A stretch of 64,000 bases of DNA, taken from assembly GCA_963921425.1 (NCBI GenBank), contig OY992833.1, positions 2,358,501 to 2,422,500 of the forward strand, read 5' to 3'. A program made the position numbers and the translations under genes. The notes under the pieces were generated by a model. It was not told the DNA's origin. It searched no databases and was given only the letters and a program-made list of their open reading frames with translations. Positions 1 through 11,405 of the stretch are shown one piece after another (position 1 is the stretch's first letter; the number at the start of each line of letters is the position of its first letter). This DNA comes from Dryas octopetala (Eukaryota > Streptophyta > Magnoliopsida > Rosales > Rosaceae).

Positions 1-1000
1 TTCCATCATAAAATTAACAGAATTGGTCACATGAAAATGTGATGAACGAATTGAAATGCCTCTGAAAATGTGGTCACTTGCTGTGCACATGACCAGTTTT
101 CATTAAATTTTTCGATGGAAGTTAACGTTTGAACTGCTTTGGTACAACTTGAAAAGTTCGTGGATCAAATTGACATTTTTTATAATTAGTGGACCAAATT
201 GAGATTCACTGTAAAGTTCATGGATCATTTTTGTATTTAACCCTTAAAAAAAATATTCATATCATGCATATTATGCCTTATGTCTTTGTGAGTGCATGAA
301 TTTCAATTCTTTCATGATAATCAAAGTAATCACTTGTATATTCTTTAGAAGGAACAAATCTTACCTCTTAAGACAAAACTTAATTTATTTTGCCTACACA
401 TTGCATGGACACTTTCTTCTTATGATCATTTTCATTTGTCTTGTGAGAGCATAGTTCCTCTAAACACATTGTGTAATCTTCAGGTGATTTTATTTTTAGC
501 ATATTGTGTTTGGTGAACAGTTGAAAAGGGCATAAATCTACTTGACTAGTGTGAAAGCTATCATTGGGGGTATCTGGATTGATATACCTATTCTCTTTGA
601 AAGTAGCTACCTAGTTTTAGTAAGATGGAATAAAAAAAATAGAAAAAGTCTTGTCTTATAAAAAAAAAAAAAAAAAAAAGAGAATGAGAAGTGTTGTGCA
701 AAGCCCATTTTATTGTTTAAAGTACATCTCATTCTTGCCTTATTTATCATTTTTTAGCTTGCAACATGTTCTTAGATCATATATTCTAAATAAGTACATG
801 ATTTGAATTATCGGTTTAAAGTGCTAATGTCATGTGTGCGTACAATCAAGAATCAACGAGAGCTAAGGTATGGTTCTTCGGTGTCTTTAGCTTGTGATTT
901 CAAAACTTTATCATGTTTGAATTGATCTAAGTGCACACACAAAATGACATTAATATCTCTTATGCATTGCATTTGTTTGAATTCATTTAGTATAGAATTT
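1..1000. other. AT-rich intergenic sequence, no gene seen
   Basis: No credible coding exon is visible. Positions 140-245 carry degenerate repeats of a 'guest-like' phrase (GTGGATCAAATTGA, GTGGACCAAATTGA) common in decayed plant transposons. A pure A tract lies at about 660-680. Nothing else can be supported. Confidence 0.5.
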
Positions 1001-1022
1001 ATTTGTTTTCCATAAGGCATGA

Positions 1023-3245
1023 GTTGAGGGGGAGTATGTGGTGAATTGTTCTTAAACTTTGGTTCAGATGTTTTTTCAAGTCTTACTTCAGGTACATAAA
1101 ATGGTTAAATGGTTATTGGCTGCAATCGGTCAGCCAGGCTTTGATCGATCGACAAAGTGCTTTGGATTAGCTAGTTTGGTTATGTCAGTGACCGATCAGT
1201 CGACCAAAGCGCTTCGTTTATTTGGTTTGCCTCTGTGACCGTGCGACTAGTCGCTCCTGTACATTTGCGTGACTTTCACAAAAGAGATTCTCTTTCTCTC
1301 TCTTCTTCATTCGAACAAATCCCCCCTTTCCTATTCTCTCTTTTTCACTTCCAAAATCATCATTCTCATCTCTTAAAATTTTCAAGTTTAGCTTGAAAAA
1401 GAGCCAAAATCTTTTCATCTATCATTTTTTCAGCACTCATAGTAGATTATCCACCATTTGTTTCTAGTTTTTGGGGTTTTTGTGTGTGATTTTCAGATCT
1501 AGGGCTCCAAAGGTGAGGTTTTTTTTGGGTTTTTTGAAATTTCTTCAATATCTCCAAATTTTTTTGGTTCTTAACATATTTCTAACTTGAGTTACTCTTG
1601 ATGTGTTGCTCTTGGGTGCTTGAATTTTGGGCTTGGATGGTTGTGCTTGCTTGTGGGTATATTATTCCTGCTTTGAATTTCAATTTTTCATCATTTTGGA
1701 TGTAATTTTGGCCTTCAATTTCTTTCTCGTGGCTTGAACTTTGTGTTATTGTGTAATTGTTGGCTTGTCTTGGTTGGGTTGTTGGAATTTTCTATGACTT
1801 TCTTGATGTTCATGATTATTCCTTATTTCTCATGGATTTTGATATTGAATTGTACTCCTTTGAAGTTGGGTTTTCTTAAATGATGTTGGGTATGTCATGC
1901 GTGCTTTGAAAATTTTGAAATTTGTGCATCTTTTGAATATTATGAATTCTATGAATTTTATGCATCATATGGAATTTGCACTGTTGGTGGTTGTTGATGA
2001 TGGTGTGGCTGAATTTGAGTTCAATTTTGTTTGTTGTGAGATTGTGCCATGGCTTGGGTTTGGGTTAGGAATTATGGCTCCAAAACCAAGTAAACCCAAG
2101 ACCAAAGCCTCTTCATCTTTGAAAAGGGCTTGTACTGAGGAGGACTATCCTTCTTATCTGTTCCTAATGCAACATGTTTCCATTACTGGTCTCGTGTCAA
2201 TTCTTGTAAGTCTCTAATATATAGTTGAGCAAACACTCAAGCTTGATGATTTTAGCTTGGATTTTCAGGCTATGCTTCGAAAAAGGAAATGGTATGCTTG
2301 GGTCGCCCTTACTTACACTTGACATCCTAGTATTTCCATGATCCAAGAGTTTTATAGCAATTACACAGACTAGTCTCAGTCTCATGTCTTTGTGTAGGGT
2401 AAGAAAGTTGAATCTTAGCTGAGATCATTCCCACCACCCTCGGTCTTCCTCTGGCTTGGCCTATTGACTGTGGTAGTTTTAATCAAGCCTTGACTACTCT
2501 TCAATACGTCATAACCAAATGGTCAAGACCATGTTTGTTGACACCTCTCAATTTGATTCAAGCAAGACTTTCTTTCCCTCTGGGAAAGTTCACATAGTGT
2601 ACCAAGAGTGCAACTATTTCCTCCGGTATTACCTATTGCCCAAGACGAACTCGTCTAAAATTCCCTTTGAGCATGTTGCTTTAATCCTCTTGTTCTTTGA
2701 TTATAATATTCAAGTTCCTGCTATGGATCTTATCTTTGAGAGGCTCCAGTCTCATGCATCTTTTGGCAAAAGAAAGGGTTTACAGAATGGACTTCCTTTC
2801 CCTCGAATTCTCACTAAAATGTTTGAGGCTGCTGAAGTTGATTTTAGTGGGGTTATTGATAGTACTGCTGGGGAAAGTGTTGTCAATGACAATATTCTTT
2901 CAAAGAGCGACAACTTCTCTGTTCCGCCTCCACTTGAGCCTGTTAAGGATGCTTCTACTGTTCCGTCTTCTATTCCCTTTGTTTCTACTTTCGCTGGATC
3001 CTCTTCTTCTAATCTGGTTCCCTTTGATTTTGCATCCATGCATGCATACATTGCTGGAGTAGTTTCGCAGGTCTTTACTCGTTTTGATGCCATTGATTCT
3101 AGACTTGATGGCTTTCAGACCATCCTTCAGGGTCGCACACCTTCCTCTTCTGTTTTGGATCCCTATGTTCAGGACAACGAGGATACTATGCATGAGGATA
3201 GTTAGGTCCCTTTGGCTTTCCTAGCCAAAAACGGGGGAGAAGTGT
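1023..3245 (+). mobile_element. Decayed LTR-retroelement segment (copia/SIRE-like non-coding plus extra ORF)
   Basis: A purine tract TTGAGGGGGAGTAT near 1023-1036 resembles a copia polypurine tract. A second one, CCAAAAACGGGGGAGAAG, lies near 3224-3241, just after the stop of the 2519-3205 ORF. This 'ORF, then CCTAGCCAAAAA-GGGGGAGA' layout is familiar from plant SIRE/Maximus-like and related non-autonomous elements. No LTR pair, gag, protease, integrase or RT was found, so this is a remnant or a non-autonomous derivative. Family assignment is an inference from the tract motifs and ORF style. Confidence 0.4.
2519..3205 (+). CDS. Element-associated ORF, plant transposon-protein-like (228 aa)
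   Basis: This ATG-initiated ORF encodes 228 aa. The N-terminal ~100 residues look folded and hydrophobic-rich (LLPKTNSSKIPFEHVALILL). The remainder is Ser/Pro/Val-rich and low-complexity, followed by a short segment (VVSQVFTRFDAIDSRLDGF) that could form a coiled coil. It resembles the uncharacterised ORFs that precede the polypurine tract in plant retroelements (often annotated 'putative plant transposon protein'). The stop at 3203-3205 is followed within 20 bp by a polypurine tract, which supports an element origin. The upstream ORF at 1897-2217 (with MAPKPSKPKTKASSSLKR) may be its separated N-terminus, since such proteins often begin with a basic Lys/Ser tail. No catalytic motif is visible and no function is assigned. 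Confidence 0.45.
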   Translation: MVKTMFVDTSQFDSSKTFFPSGKVHIVYQECNYFLRYYLLPKTNSSKIPFEHVALILLFFDYNIQVPAMDLIFERLQSHASFGKRKGLQNGLPFPRILTKMFEAAEVDFSGVIDSTAGESVVNDNILSKSDNFSVPPPLEPVKDASTVPSSIPFVSTFAGSSSSNLVPFDFASMHAYIAGVVSQVFTRFDAIDSRLDGFQTILQGRTPSSSVLDPYVQDNEDTMHEDS

Positions 3246-4490
3246 TTAGTTTTTTTTTTTTTTGTAGCTAGTTGTTTTTGTGTTTTCATTGTACGTAGTT
3301 TATCTTAGTTTGATATTGAGATTGAGAGAAATTGGTTTTTTGTCATGTGCTTTACTTGGTTGTACAACTTCTTTACATTTTGGTTTTGTAATTTTAATAT
3401 TATCTAATGAATCACAAGTTTAATCATATTTGCTTTATGATAGGACCGACCTCATATTCCATCCTGAAACCCGGAATGATCTTGTGAGATCCAAAACCTA
3501 CCCTTTAATTTCTTATATTTCAAATACCGTTAACCAACAATAAAAATTTCTCAAAAAATTTAGACAGACCCTCCCTAAAATTTCGATTATTCCTAACATA
3601 AAATACGTGGAAAATACACTTCTATTCCTCAACAGTCACCCCCAACCACAACCAACAAAGGTCTTTGACCCGTCCAAATTATACAAACACAATCATATAT
3701 CCATCATTTTCTATGGGTCATCAGAGTCTCACAACTAAAAGACAATATTTTTACCCAACTAACCACATGGAGAACACGTACCAAACCTACAATGTCTACA
3801 GAATGTAGTGTAGTTGCCTCGACGTCATTGGCTCGACCGCTCCTATCTGGGGGAAAGGTTAACACAAAACAAAGAAACTGTGAGAGAAAAACCTCAATGA
3901 GTGGACATAAAAGTAAAATAGAAAATGAATACCTTTCACAAATCGTGTTTTTTCTCAAAAACACTCCCAAATTTTGGAATGTCCTAGTTTTAAAACCATT
4001 TTACAAATCCTTTTTCCGAGAACGTCTTAAAGCTATCAAAGCGAGAATTCAAACAAATCAAGTTTGCATGAAATACTCAGCAAATATTTGACGAATTTTC
4101 AAAACGTGTCTAGGGATCAAATTGATGTTCGGTGGAAAAGATGAGGGATGACATTGAGTGAAAATACACTTTAGGGACCAAATTGATGATTAATATTTTA
4201 AGGGGGAATTCGACAAATTGCATAATCAGAAGCTAACGGAAAGATAATATTATGTTCCTCTTTTGTTTTTTCTTCCTCTTTGTGGCTGAGCAATACTCCC
4301 AAAAATTTGAGAAAAAGCCAAATTTAAAGGACTATTTGTGATAAAAAGTCATTTGAAAAAATGAGTTAGTTTTTCAAATTTCTCTTTAATTAGCCTTGGT
4401 TTATGTAAATTAGGACTTGATTGAGTAATTAGGTAGACATAGATTATGTAATTAAGGACCAAATAGGTTATGTATGGTGGTTAAGGGTTT
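3246..4490. other. Intergenic repeat-derived sequence
   Basis: No supported gene. The block from about 3440 to 4200 has the texture of an old LTR or transposon (ACCGACCTCATATTCC, GGACCAAATTGATGATTAA) but shows no paired terminus. Short ORFs on both strands at 3704-4091 have no recognisable motif. Confidence 0.4.
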
Positions 4491-4786
4491 AAATTTCGAT
4501 TTGAGGAGGGGTCAAAATCGAAACGTATAATCGTCGATTTTTCGTGATAATTTCCGAAATCCTCCAAATTTCGCCAAAATTTTCGGCGTGTGAGATCGAG
4601 GGAGAAAGAGAGGGCGGCGGTAGGGGGCGACATGGGGGAGATGAGGGAGAAAGAGATGAGGGGCTGAAAGCAATTGGTTTTTGGTGGGTTTCGACGGCAG
4701 GGGGCGGCGGCAGGGGGGAGATGAGGGTAAGGCTGAGGGTGGTGATGGAGATGTAGAGAGAGAAATATAGAGGAATAAGAGTGAGT

Positions 4787-4791
<5 letters not shown>

Positions 4792-4861
<70 letters not shown>
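4792..4861 (+). repeat. (GA)n microsatellite followed by a purine-only tract
   Basis: About 35 uninterrupted GA dinucleotides run from 4792 to 4861. They continue into an almost pure A/G stretch to about 5045. The purine strand is the plus strand. It produces spurious Arg/Glu and Lys-rich ORFs. Confidence 0.95.
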
Positions 4862-4864
<3 letters not shown>

Positions 4865-5049
4865 AAAAAAAAAAGAAGAAGAAGAAGTCACAGGCAGCAG
4901 CAAAGAAGGAGAAGAAGAAAGAAAATGAAGGATAGAAGAAGAGAGTCAGCCACGGGGAAAGATAAGAAAGGAAAGAGAAAAAAAAGAAAAGAAAAAGAAA
5001 AGAAAAAAAAAAGAAAAGAAAAAAAAAGAAAAAAAAAAAAAGAAAACAA

Positions 5050-5575
5050 AGTAAAAGATTTTTTTTTATTGGAGTTTGAGGCTTTTGGGCAATTGAAAAA
5101 AAAAAATGATTTGGGGTTTCGTTTGGCCATTTTGGGGTTTCGTGTAGTTGTTTTTAAATCCTAAAATAATAAAGTCTAATACATTTTTATATAAAAAATA
5201 ATTAAAAATATCCTAATGGACCTAAACCCTAATATCTTATATTATATCTTAAACAATATAGAGTATAGATTATAAAGTATATAGGGTTTAGTGTATAAAT
5301 TATAGAATATTAAAAATATATTAATTTCATTTATTCATTATACTAATTTTATTTAACAGTATTTGCTTTCATCTTATATCACATGAGACTTATTATATAA
5401 TTTGGTTTTTTTAATGTTTTTTTATCAATGTAGTAGATAATATGTTAAATAAACATATAGTAAAGTTTTATTCAAAATTTTTCGTATTTTAATAATAATT
5501 TCTGTCGAAATTTCCATCCAAATAGAAATTTTCGTAGAAATTTCTTCGAAATTCGAAATTTTATTTCTTGGTGGT
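5050..5575 (+). repeat. Dispersed repeat, copy A (inverted relative to 37.95-38.52 kb)
   Basis: This AT-rich block shares many phrases, in reverse complement, with about 37950-38520. Examples are the AATTTCTGTCGAAATTTCC-type run near 5500, the ATGTTAAATAAACATAT phrase near 5447, and the CTTTTGGGCAATTG phrase near 5083. The gene-free element family is not identified. The two copies are about 33 kb apart in opposite orientation. Confidence 0.6.
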
Positions 5576-5739
5576 GGTAAATATGGAGGATCAGATTAAG
5601 TAAAAATAGACTTTAAGGATCAAATAGATATTTTGGTAAAAGTTAAGAGATTATTTGTGATAAAAAACCTAAAAACTTGAAAAAGATGAAAAAAAACAAA
5701 ACAGGGAAAGTCAACAGAAGTTGGAGTTATATCCCGCAG

Positions 5740-7000
5740 TGATTTCATTTTGAGTTTGAGAGGAAGATTTTGGCTGAAGAAGAGAAGGAAACTAACTCAG
5801 AATTGGGACAAGCTTGGGCTGGAAAACCCAGAAGCAGAGTATGTCATTTTCTCTTTTATGTTTGCAACTTCTCTTTATATGCTGTTAGCCGGCGACTCTG
5901 CGTTCGGAGCAATTCATTTTACAAGTGTAGCAATTCTAATGTGAATTATTTGGAGTAGTTTTCCCACGTTTCAAATCTGTCATTAATATACAAAACCCTT
6001 ATCACTAAACTGCTTTTCATTGTCTCTCTTAGCTGGATTTGTATAGTGAACTTAGCTTATTGCTATTGCAGGGACGTCCGCCGCTCCGCCACCACCGTCG
6101 CACCGCTTGCACCGCCTACACCGCCTACACATCATAATCTTGGGACTCCGATCTGGAGGTAAGAGATAGAGTGTAGAGAGGAGAGAAGGGAAGAGAGAGA
6201 AAGAAAGGGGAGGAGGTGAGAAGGGTGGTCGGGAGAGAGGTAGCGTGCTGTATGGCTGCGGCGGGTAGTGAGCAGTGTGCTGATAGCTGTTCTTTTTTTC
6301 TTTTCTTCTTTTTAAGTTTTTAATATTATTTTGGGTAAAAGAAAATAGTTATGCGGCAAGATCTCAGCCACAAAAGATTATTGGAAGGTTCAGATTAGAA
6401 GTCTGAAATTTGCACAAGTCTCAGCCATTGAGAAAATCTAATTATGCGACAAGCTAACTAGGGATGATTATGGGATAAGGTGAATGGAAGTGTTTGCACT
6501 TTGCAGAAAGCAAAAGTAATTAATGGGGGCCCATATATATACCAATAATAGAGCCACCAAGTCACCAATATAGAAAAAGTGAAAATTAAGTAGAAGAAAT
6601 ATATCTTTATATATATAAATATATATCCCTATATTTATATAAATCTATAGTTCGTCTTCAAGCTTTTGATTCAATTTGCTTATTACTTTTACATAATTGG
6701 TCTGCTGTAGCCTCTAGGCAGAATTGTTATCAACTTGAGCGTGGCAAACATTAACAACGGGAACGCAGTTTAACTTAAGTTTAATTTCTCAGTGGTCTAC
6801 AATTTTTGTTTTGAAGCATTTTCTGTTAATAACTCAAGTTTAACTTTACCTCTTTTTTTTTTTTTTTTTTCTCTTTTTCTCTATTAATCAGAGTATTGAC
6901 ATAGGTGATGGTGATGGTGCTGGAGGGACCAACAGCAGCACCCCTGTACCGCCTGAAGTTCATAAAAGTTGCTTAGAGCTTTCCCTAATTTGGAAGGTAT
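5740..7000 (+). pseudogene. Exon-like scraps of an unidentified gene
   Basis: Three stretches look like exons with consensus borders. The first is about 5745-5840, ending before GTATGTCATT, with peptide LAEEEKETNSELGQAW. The second is about 6072-6161, flanked by CAG and GTAAGAG, and is Pro-rich in one frame. The third is about 6893-6997, ending before GTATGTAGT, with peptide IDIGDGDGAGG then VPPEVHKSCLELSLIWK. They cannot be joined into a family I recognise, and the second is low-complexity. Treat as fragments of a decayed or very divergent gene. Confidence 0.25.
6415..6712 (+). repeat. Duplicated copy of the NLR promoter/5' flank
   Basis: This region aligns phrase by phrase with 9427-9662, immediately upstream of the CNL start. 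Shared phrases include GAGAAAATCTAAT, ACAAGCTA..AGGGA, GAATGGAA..GTTTGCA, GCAGAAAG.A.AAGTA, ATGGGGCC, and CTTCAAGCTTTTGAT near 6657. Similarity stops before the position of the coding ATG, and no Rx-N coding sequence follows. It is read as the 5' flank of a second, lost NLR copy. Confidence 0.7.
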
Positions 7001-7067
7001 GTAGTACTTTGATGTGTCTTCCCTGGCTATTATTGTAATAGAAGTGGTTCCTAAACTCAAGTCTTTA

Positions 7068-8210
7068 GGGGTGTATTCAATCTAGACTTTCAAAAAATTT
7101 AAACACTTTTGTGGAATTAGAAAAATAGTAAATTAGGATAAACCACCCGAAACATATTTTTTCCTAAGAGTAAACCACCATAATTTTTTTTTGGGAAGTT
7201 TAACCCTTTGACTAGTGTCCACATAAGCAACTTTCCTTATATTGTTGGTTGAGTCAGCTTAATTTAAAACTAAAAGTTTATTTTTTTCCTAAGATACCCT
7301 TTGCCATATTTAGATAATATTACGAGTAGTTAATACTATTCATCTTTATTAATTAATAATATTTCAGTTTTTTTTTTATTGAAACGATATTATTGTTAAT
7401 TAGTTGTTTCAAATTGGAACATTTTAAAAAAAAAATTAGTTTTGTTATATCATATTTAATATCAAATCTATATAATATTAACAGTAATGCTACACTTACC
7501 ACATTTTTATACTACAATTTCATAACATCTTACATGACATTCATACATTGGACACTAAAAATTAAAAAATAAAATCTAAAAAAGAAAAAGGAAATACCTT
7601 TCCAGTAAAGTAATGACACATCATGTGGAATACAAATGTGGGAAAAAAAAATGTGGGACAACTAGCATTATTGTAATATTAATAATAGAAAACTACCCAA
7701 AAAAGAATACAAGATTAACGAAAATACTTGTTTTGTGCACCTGCTAGCTTTTTTGCGTGTTCATTTTGTACACCTACTGATTTTTTCATGTTTATTTTGT
7801 GCACCTACTAGTTTTTTAAGTAAAAATAACCTAGACAAATTAATGAACCTATATGAATTAAAACACCTACATTATAATGACCATGTATATATATACAAAA
7901 ATGCTCTAAAACTAACTGATTAGTTATGATATAGATAACACGCCTAAAATTAAGCGGTTTAATGAACTTTAGAGGATTCATTTTCTAGGAAAATTGGAGA
8001 ATTAATGGCAGTTAAAGAGTGACAATCTGAAAACAAATATTAATTACATAATGACATAATTTGTAAATAGTAGAAATCTAATGGAATATTGTTATCCTAC
8101 ATGGAACATGATTTTAAATATGGGATTTTATTATTAAAAAAAAAGTAAAGGTGTTAGACTCTAAAAAAATGCAATTTAATGGACTAATATCGAAATCACC
8201 CTTAAAAAAA
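7068..8210. mobile_element. Decayed transposon sequence with GGGGTGTATTCAATC terminus
   Basis: 7068-7100 begins with GGGGTGTATTCAATCTAGAC, a terminus type also seen, shortened, at 8214. From about 7730 to 8200 the block matches 61960-62930 in inverse orientation. Examples are the AACACCTACATTATAATGA phrase near 7862 and the AGAGTGACAATCTGAAAAC region near 8017. No transposase is visible, so it is probably a non-autonomous DNA element, nested and decayed. Confidence 0.5.
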
Positions 8211-8213
8211 TAA

Positions 8214-8876
8214 GGGGTATTCAATCAAAGACTTTCATTAACTTTTAAGGGGGAATTCTATCCATTCTTCAGTTCCTTTTTTCAAAATACTTAACTCGGT
8301 ACATGCAAGAAATAGGCCAATTCGGTAGCATTTTGCTCAATTTCTTGTGGAGTCAAATTCTCATTAGTACGGGTCAAGGGAATGGCCCCCTGACCTTTGA
8401 TTTCCATTTAAAGGACACGACGAGCAAAAACACCCTCTTTAATTTCTATTATGATGGACTGAATGTCTTTCTTAAGGAATCAGAGGAATATGTGACGATT
8501 TTTTATAGGAAAGCCCCAACCAAAAATACACACTACGCCCTCTTTTATATTGAATCGATCATAACCACTACCTACATTCCAAAAAATTGTGCACCACAAG
8601 TATGAGCTAATAAAAAGAGCTGCGATCTCATAGAAAGACATCACGATCCCTTGTGGAAGAAAAATTATTTCCTAAGACGGAAATAAAGATATAAAATTCC
8701 TACCGAAATAACTGGACGTTTCAACCAATAAAAAACCCAATGAACCTAAAAAAAAGAATAAAGGCCTAGAAGAAATTACTTGTTTTTCGAGAACCATCTA
8801 TAAGTTCTACCCATATATGTTCTGATCGCCAAGACTTTTGAAAAGTCTATGAAAGTCTGGAGTATTCAAAATGTCA
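8214..8876. mobile_element. TIR-bounded unit enclosing plastid ycf4 DNA
   Basis: The plastid-derived core is bracketed by imperfect inverted arms. The left arm is at 8214-8248, with core AGACTTTCATTAACTTTT. The right arm is at about 8842-8876, whose reverse complement reads AGACTTTCATAGACTTTT. The left arm also shows the GGGGTATTCAATC terminus type seen at 7068. Either plastid DNA was carried inside a MITE-like unit or it landed in one. No clear target duplication was found. Confidence 0.45.
8258..8846 (-). pseudogene. ycf4: Nuclear plastid DNA (NUPT): ycf4 pseudogene
   Basis: On the minus strand the sequence reads as chloroplast ycf4, the photosystem I assembly factor of the thylakoid membrane. 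Near 8785-8836 it gives [18 protein letters not shown], the Ycf4 N-terminus. Near 8290-8400 it gives [19 protein letters not shown] and then [16 protein letters not shown], the Ycf4 C-terminus. The initiator Met codon is lost at the right junction. The middle has in-frame stops and small frameshifts, and the C-terminus is altered by an early TAA. The gene is therefore dead here. Family recognition is confident from the conserved termini; exact NUPT borders are approximate. Confidence 0.85.
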
Positions 8877-8879
8877 ATG

Positions 8880-9425
8880 ACTCTTATGGATTTTCTAGAT
8901 AATATAGTACAACTTTTGGTTGAAAATGAATAGACACACACTTCTCTGAACGAGGATTCGAGCTTTACCCAACCATATCAAAATTAAAGTCAAAATCCAA
9001 ATATTTAAATTTGGTCAAAATCGAGTCAAACTTTAAAAGAATTTATAAAATGAAACATTATTTGTAAAACAAATAATTATGTAAAATTCACCAAAAATGT
9101 TTGAAAGAAAACATAAAAATTTGAAAATTATCCCAAAACATTTTACTCTTCAAACAAATTCCCAAAGTCTTCAAATAAAGTTTGAGAAATTTACCGGGTC
9201 TCACTATTGTTTATGTTAATATGAATGGTACTTAATTCATTAATTAATGACTTAGTGAAGTTGGGATATCATCAAATCATTGCGGGCACCCCCTCAAAAG
9301 TGGAGTACTGCACATGGAAACTTTTACTTTTCCAGATTAAAGTGGAGTCCTGCTCTAGTCTTCAGAGGCTTGTCCTCCAGAGGATTCACGCCATCAGAAT
9401 TAAAAAATAAAACAAAAAAGGAAAA
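8880..9425. other. Intergenic, no gene seen
   Basis: AT-rich sequence with no supported exon. It contains phrases such as TTACCGGGTCTCACTATTG near 9193 that could be an old LTR border, but no partner was found. Confidence 0.4.
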
Positions 9426-9426
9426 C

Positions 9427-9680
9427 CAGCCAGTGAGAAAAATCTAATAATGGAACAAGCTAGGGACCATTATGTGATAACTGATTAGGGAGTTTGTGAA
9501 TGGAAATGAAATGTTTGCAGAAAGTACAAGTAGTCAGTGGGGCCTTATTCCAATCATGGAGTCATCAATTTCAAAGTTTCAAATTACATAACATTCAAGT
9601 ACTGCGCATCTTCAAGCTTTTGATCTCATTTTCTTACACTTTTGCATTATTGTTCTGCCCTTTGTGTTGACCATATTAGT
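9427..9680 (+). promoter_or_regulatory. 5' flank/promoter of the CNL gene
   Basis: The 250 bp before the ATG are duplicated at 6415-6712, which marks the block as part of the ancestral NLR unit. A W-box core (TTGACC) lies about 15 bp before the ATG. No convincing TATA box was placed. WRKY control through W-boxes is known for many NLR genes but is only an inference here. Confidence 0.45.
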
Positions 9681-11336
9681 ATGGAAGGAAGGATTTTAGA
9701 AACTGTCGTTACCTTTCCTGTGGAGGGAATACTGAAGAAGGTGGCTTCACTTGCCTCTCAAGAATTCAGTCTTGCCTGGGGATTCAAAAATGAACTAACA
9801 AAGCTCCGCCAATCTTTGTCCAGCATTCAAGACTTCTTAGCTGATGCTGCCCACCAACCACAAGGTCGGGGCAAGGCAGTGGAAGACTGGATGAAGAGAC
9901 TTAAAGATGTAGCTGATGATGCTGATAATGTTTTGGATGAAATCCATTATGAAGATCTTCGGCACAAAGTGGAACTGCAAAACCATATGAAGAAGAAGCT
10001 ACTAAACTTCCTTTCAGCCTCTAATCCCACTTTATTTCGTCAGAAAATGGCACATAGAATTAAGCGTATCAACGCATCTTTGGTGGAGCTCAAGAGTGAG
10101 GCAGCTTTCATTGGATTGGTTGCAAAAAAAATAGATGCAACCCCCCAAGGTATGGGGAATAGGGAAACCGTCTCAAGCTTTGATAGCGACGAAAAGATCT
10201 TTGGAAGGAAGAAGGATGTGTCAAATATAATTGCAATTTTTACCAACTCTAACAATAAGGAAAATCCTTTGGTTATGGCCATTGTGGGAATGCCAGGCCT
10301 AGGGAAGACAACTTTGGCTAAGTCAGTATTCAATGAAGAGAAGATAAGAAGACACTTTGATAAACAAATATGGGTGTGTGTATCCAACACTTTCGACGTG
10401 AATTTGATTTTAAAACGGATCTTAGAGTTACTTGAGCCAACAAAGGCCGGAATAGGAGGTCGAGAGGCATTGGTTAAAAATCTCCGAGAAGAGTTGTTAG
10501 AGAAGAGATATCTTCTAGTACTTGATGATGTTTGGAATGAAGATTCTGAAAAATGGAACACTCTGATAAATTGTTTATCAAAACTCAATTCTGCTGGAGG
10601 AAGCAGCATTATTGTCACTACCCGCAATGCCCATGTTGCTGCATCAATCACAGAAACGCTCCCTACTTGCAGGTATGATTTGAAAACTCTATATGAGGAT
10701 GAATGTTGGTCCATAATAAAGAATAGAGCATTTCCTCATGGTAATGTTTCGATAGCTCCACATCTGGAGAGAATTGGAAGGGAGATTTCAAGAAAATGTG
10801 CGGGTGTACCACTAGTGGCAAAGGTATAGATACTATTATATTATCAATTTCAAGTTTACGCATGTTTTCTTTTAGTTCTTATCTTTTAGTCATCAATATT
10901 ACCAATATTGCTTGATACAAAGTTAATAATAGGTTGAAAAGCTAAGGGTGATATTGTAATTAACCTCTCCATCTCATCCACATACCCACATTATCTCTTG
11001 GTAAGTAACTTCTGTTGTAAAAATTATTGAATTCCTATTAATCTACAAAAACTAGAATAAAAATTATAATATTTACATTGGACTAAAAAATATGGGAAAT
11101 TTTATTTGTACCCTAAGCTGTTGACTAACTTACATATTTTTTGTAACTTTTAAAATTTAATTTTACCCTTGTACGACATAAAATAAATAAATAAATAAAT
11201 AACCCAGCCACCCACCCAAGCCAACCCCTCCCTCCCTCCACCTGCCCCCGGAAGGAACTCCGTCCCCGCTGACCCCTCCCCTCCCCTCCCCTCCCCTGGG
11301 TTCCCCCCCCCCCCCCCCTCACCTGTGCGTGCCAAG

Positions 11337-11405
<69 letters not shown>

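Noticed and set aside
4781..5164. Arg/Glu- and Lys-rich ORF (127 aa)
   Set aside because: Produced entirely by the (GA)n and purine-only tract.
6072..6161. Pro-rich exon with a confident gene assignment
   Set aside because: Short and low-complexity; borders look good, but no family can be named.
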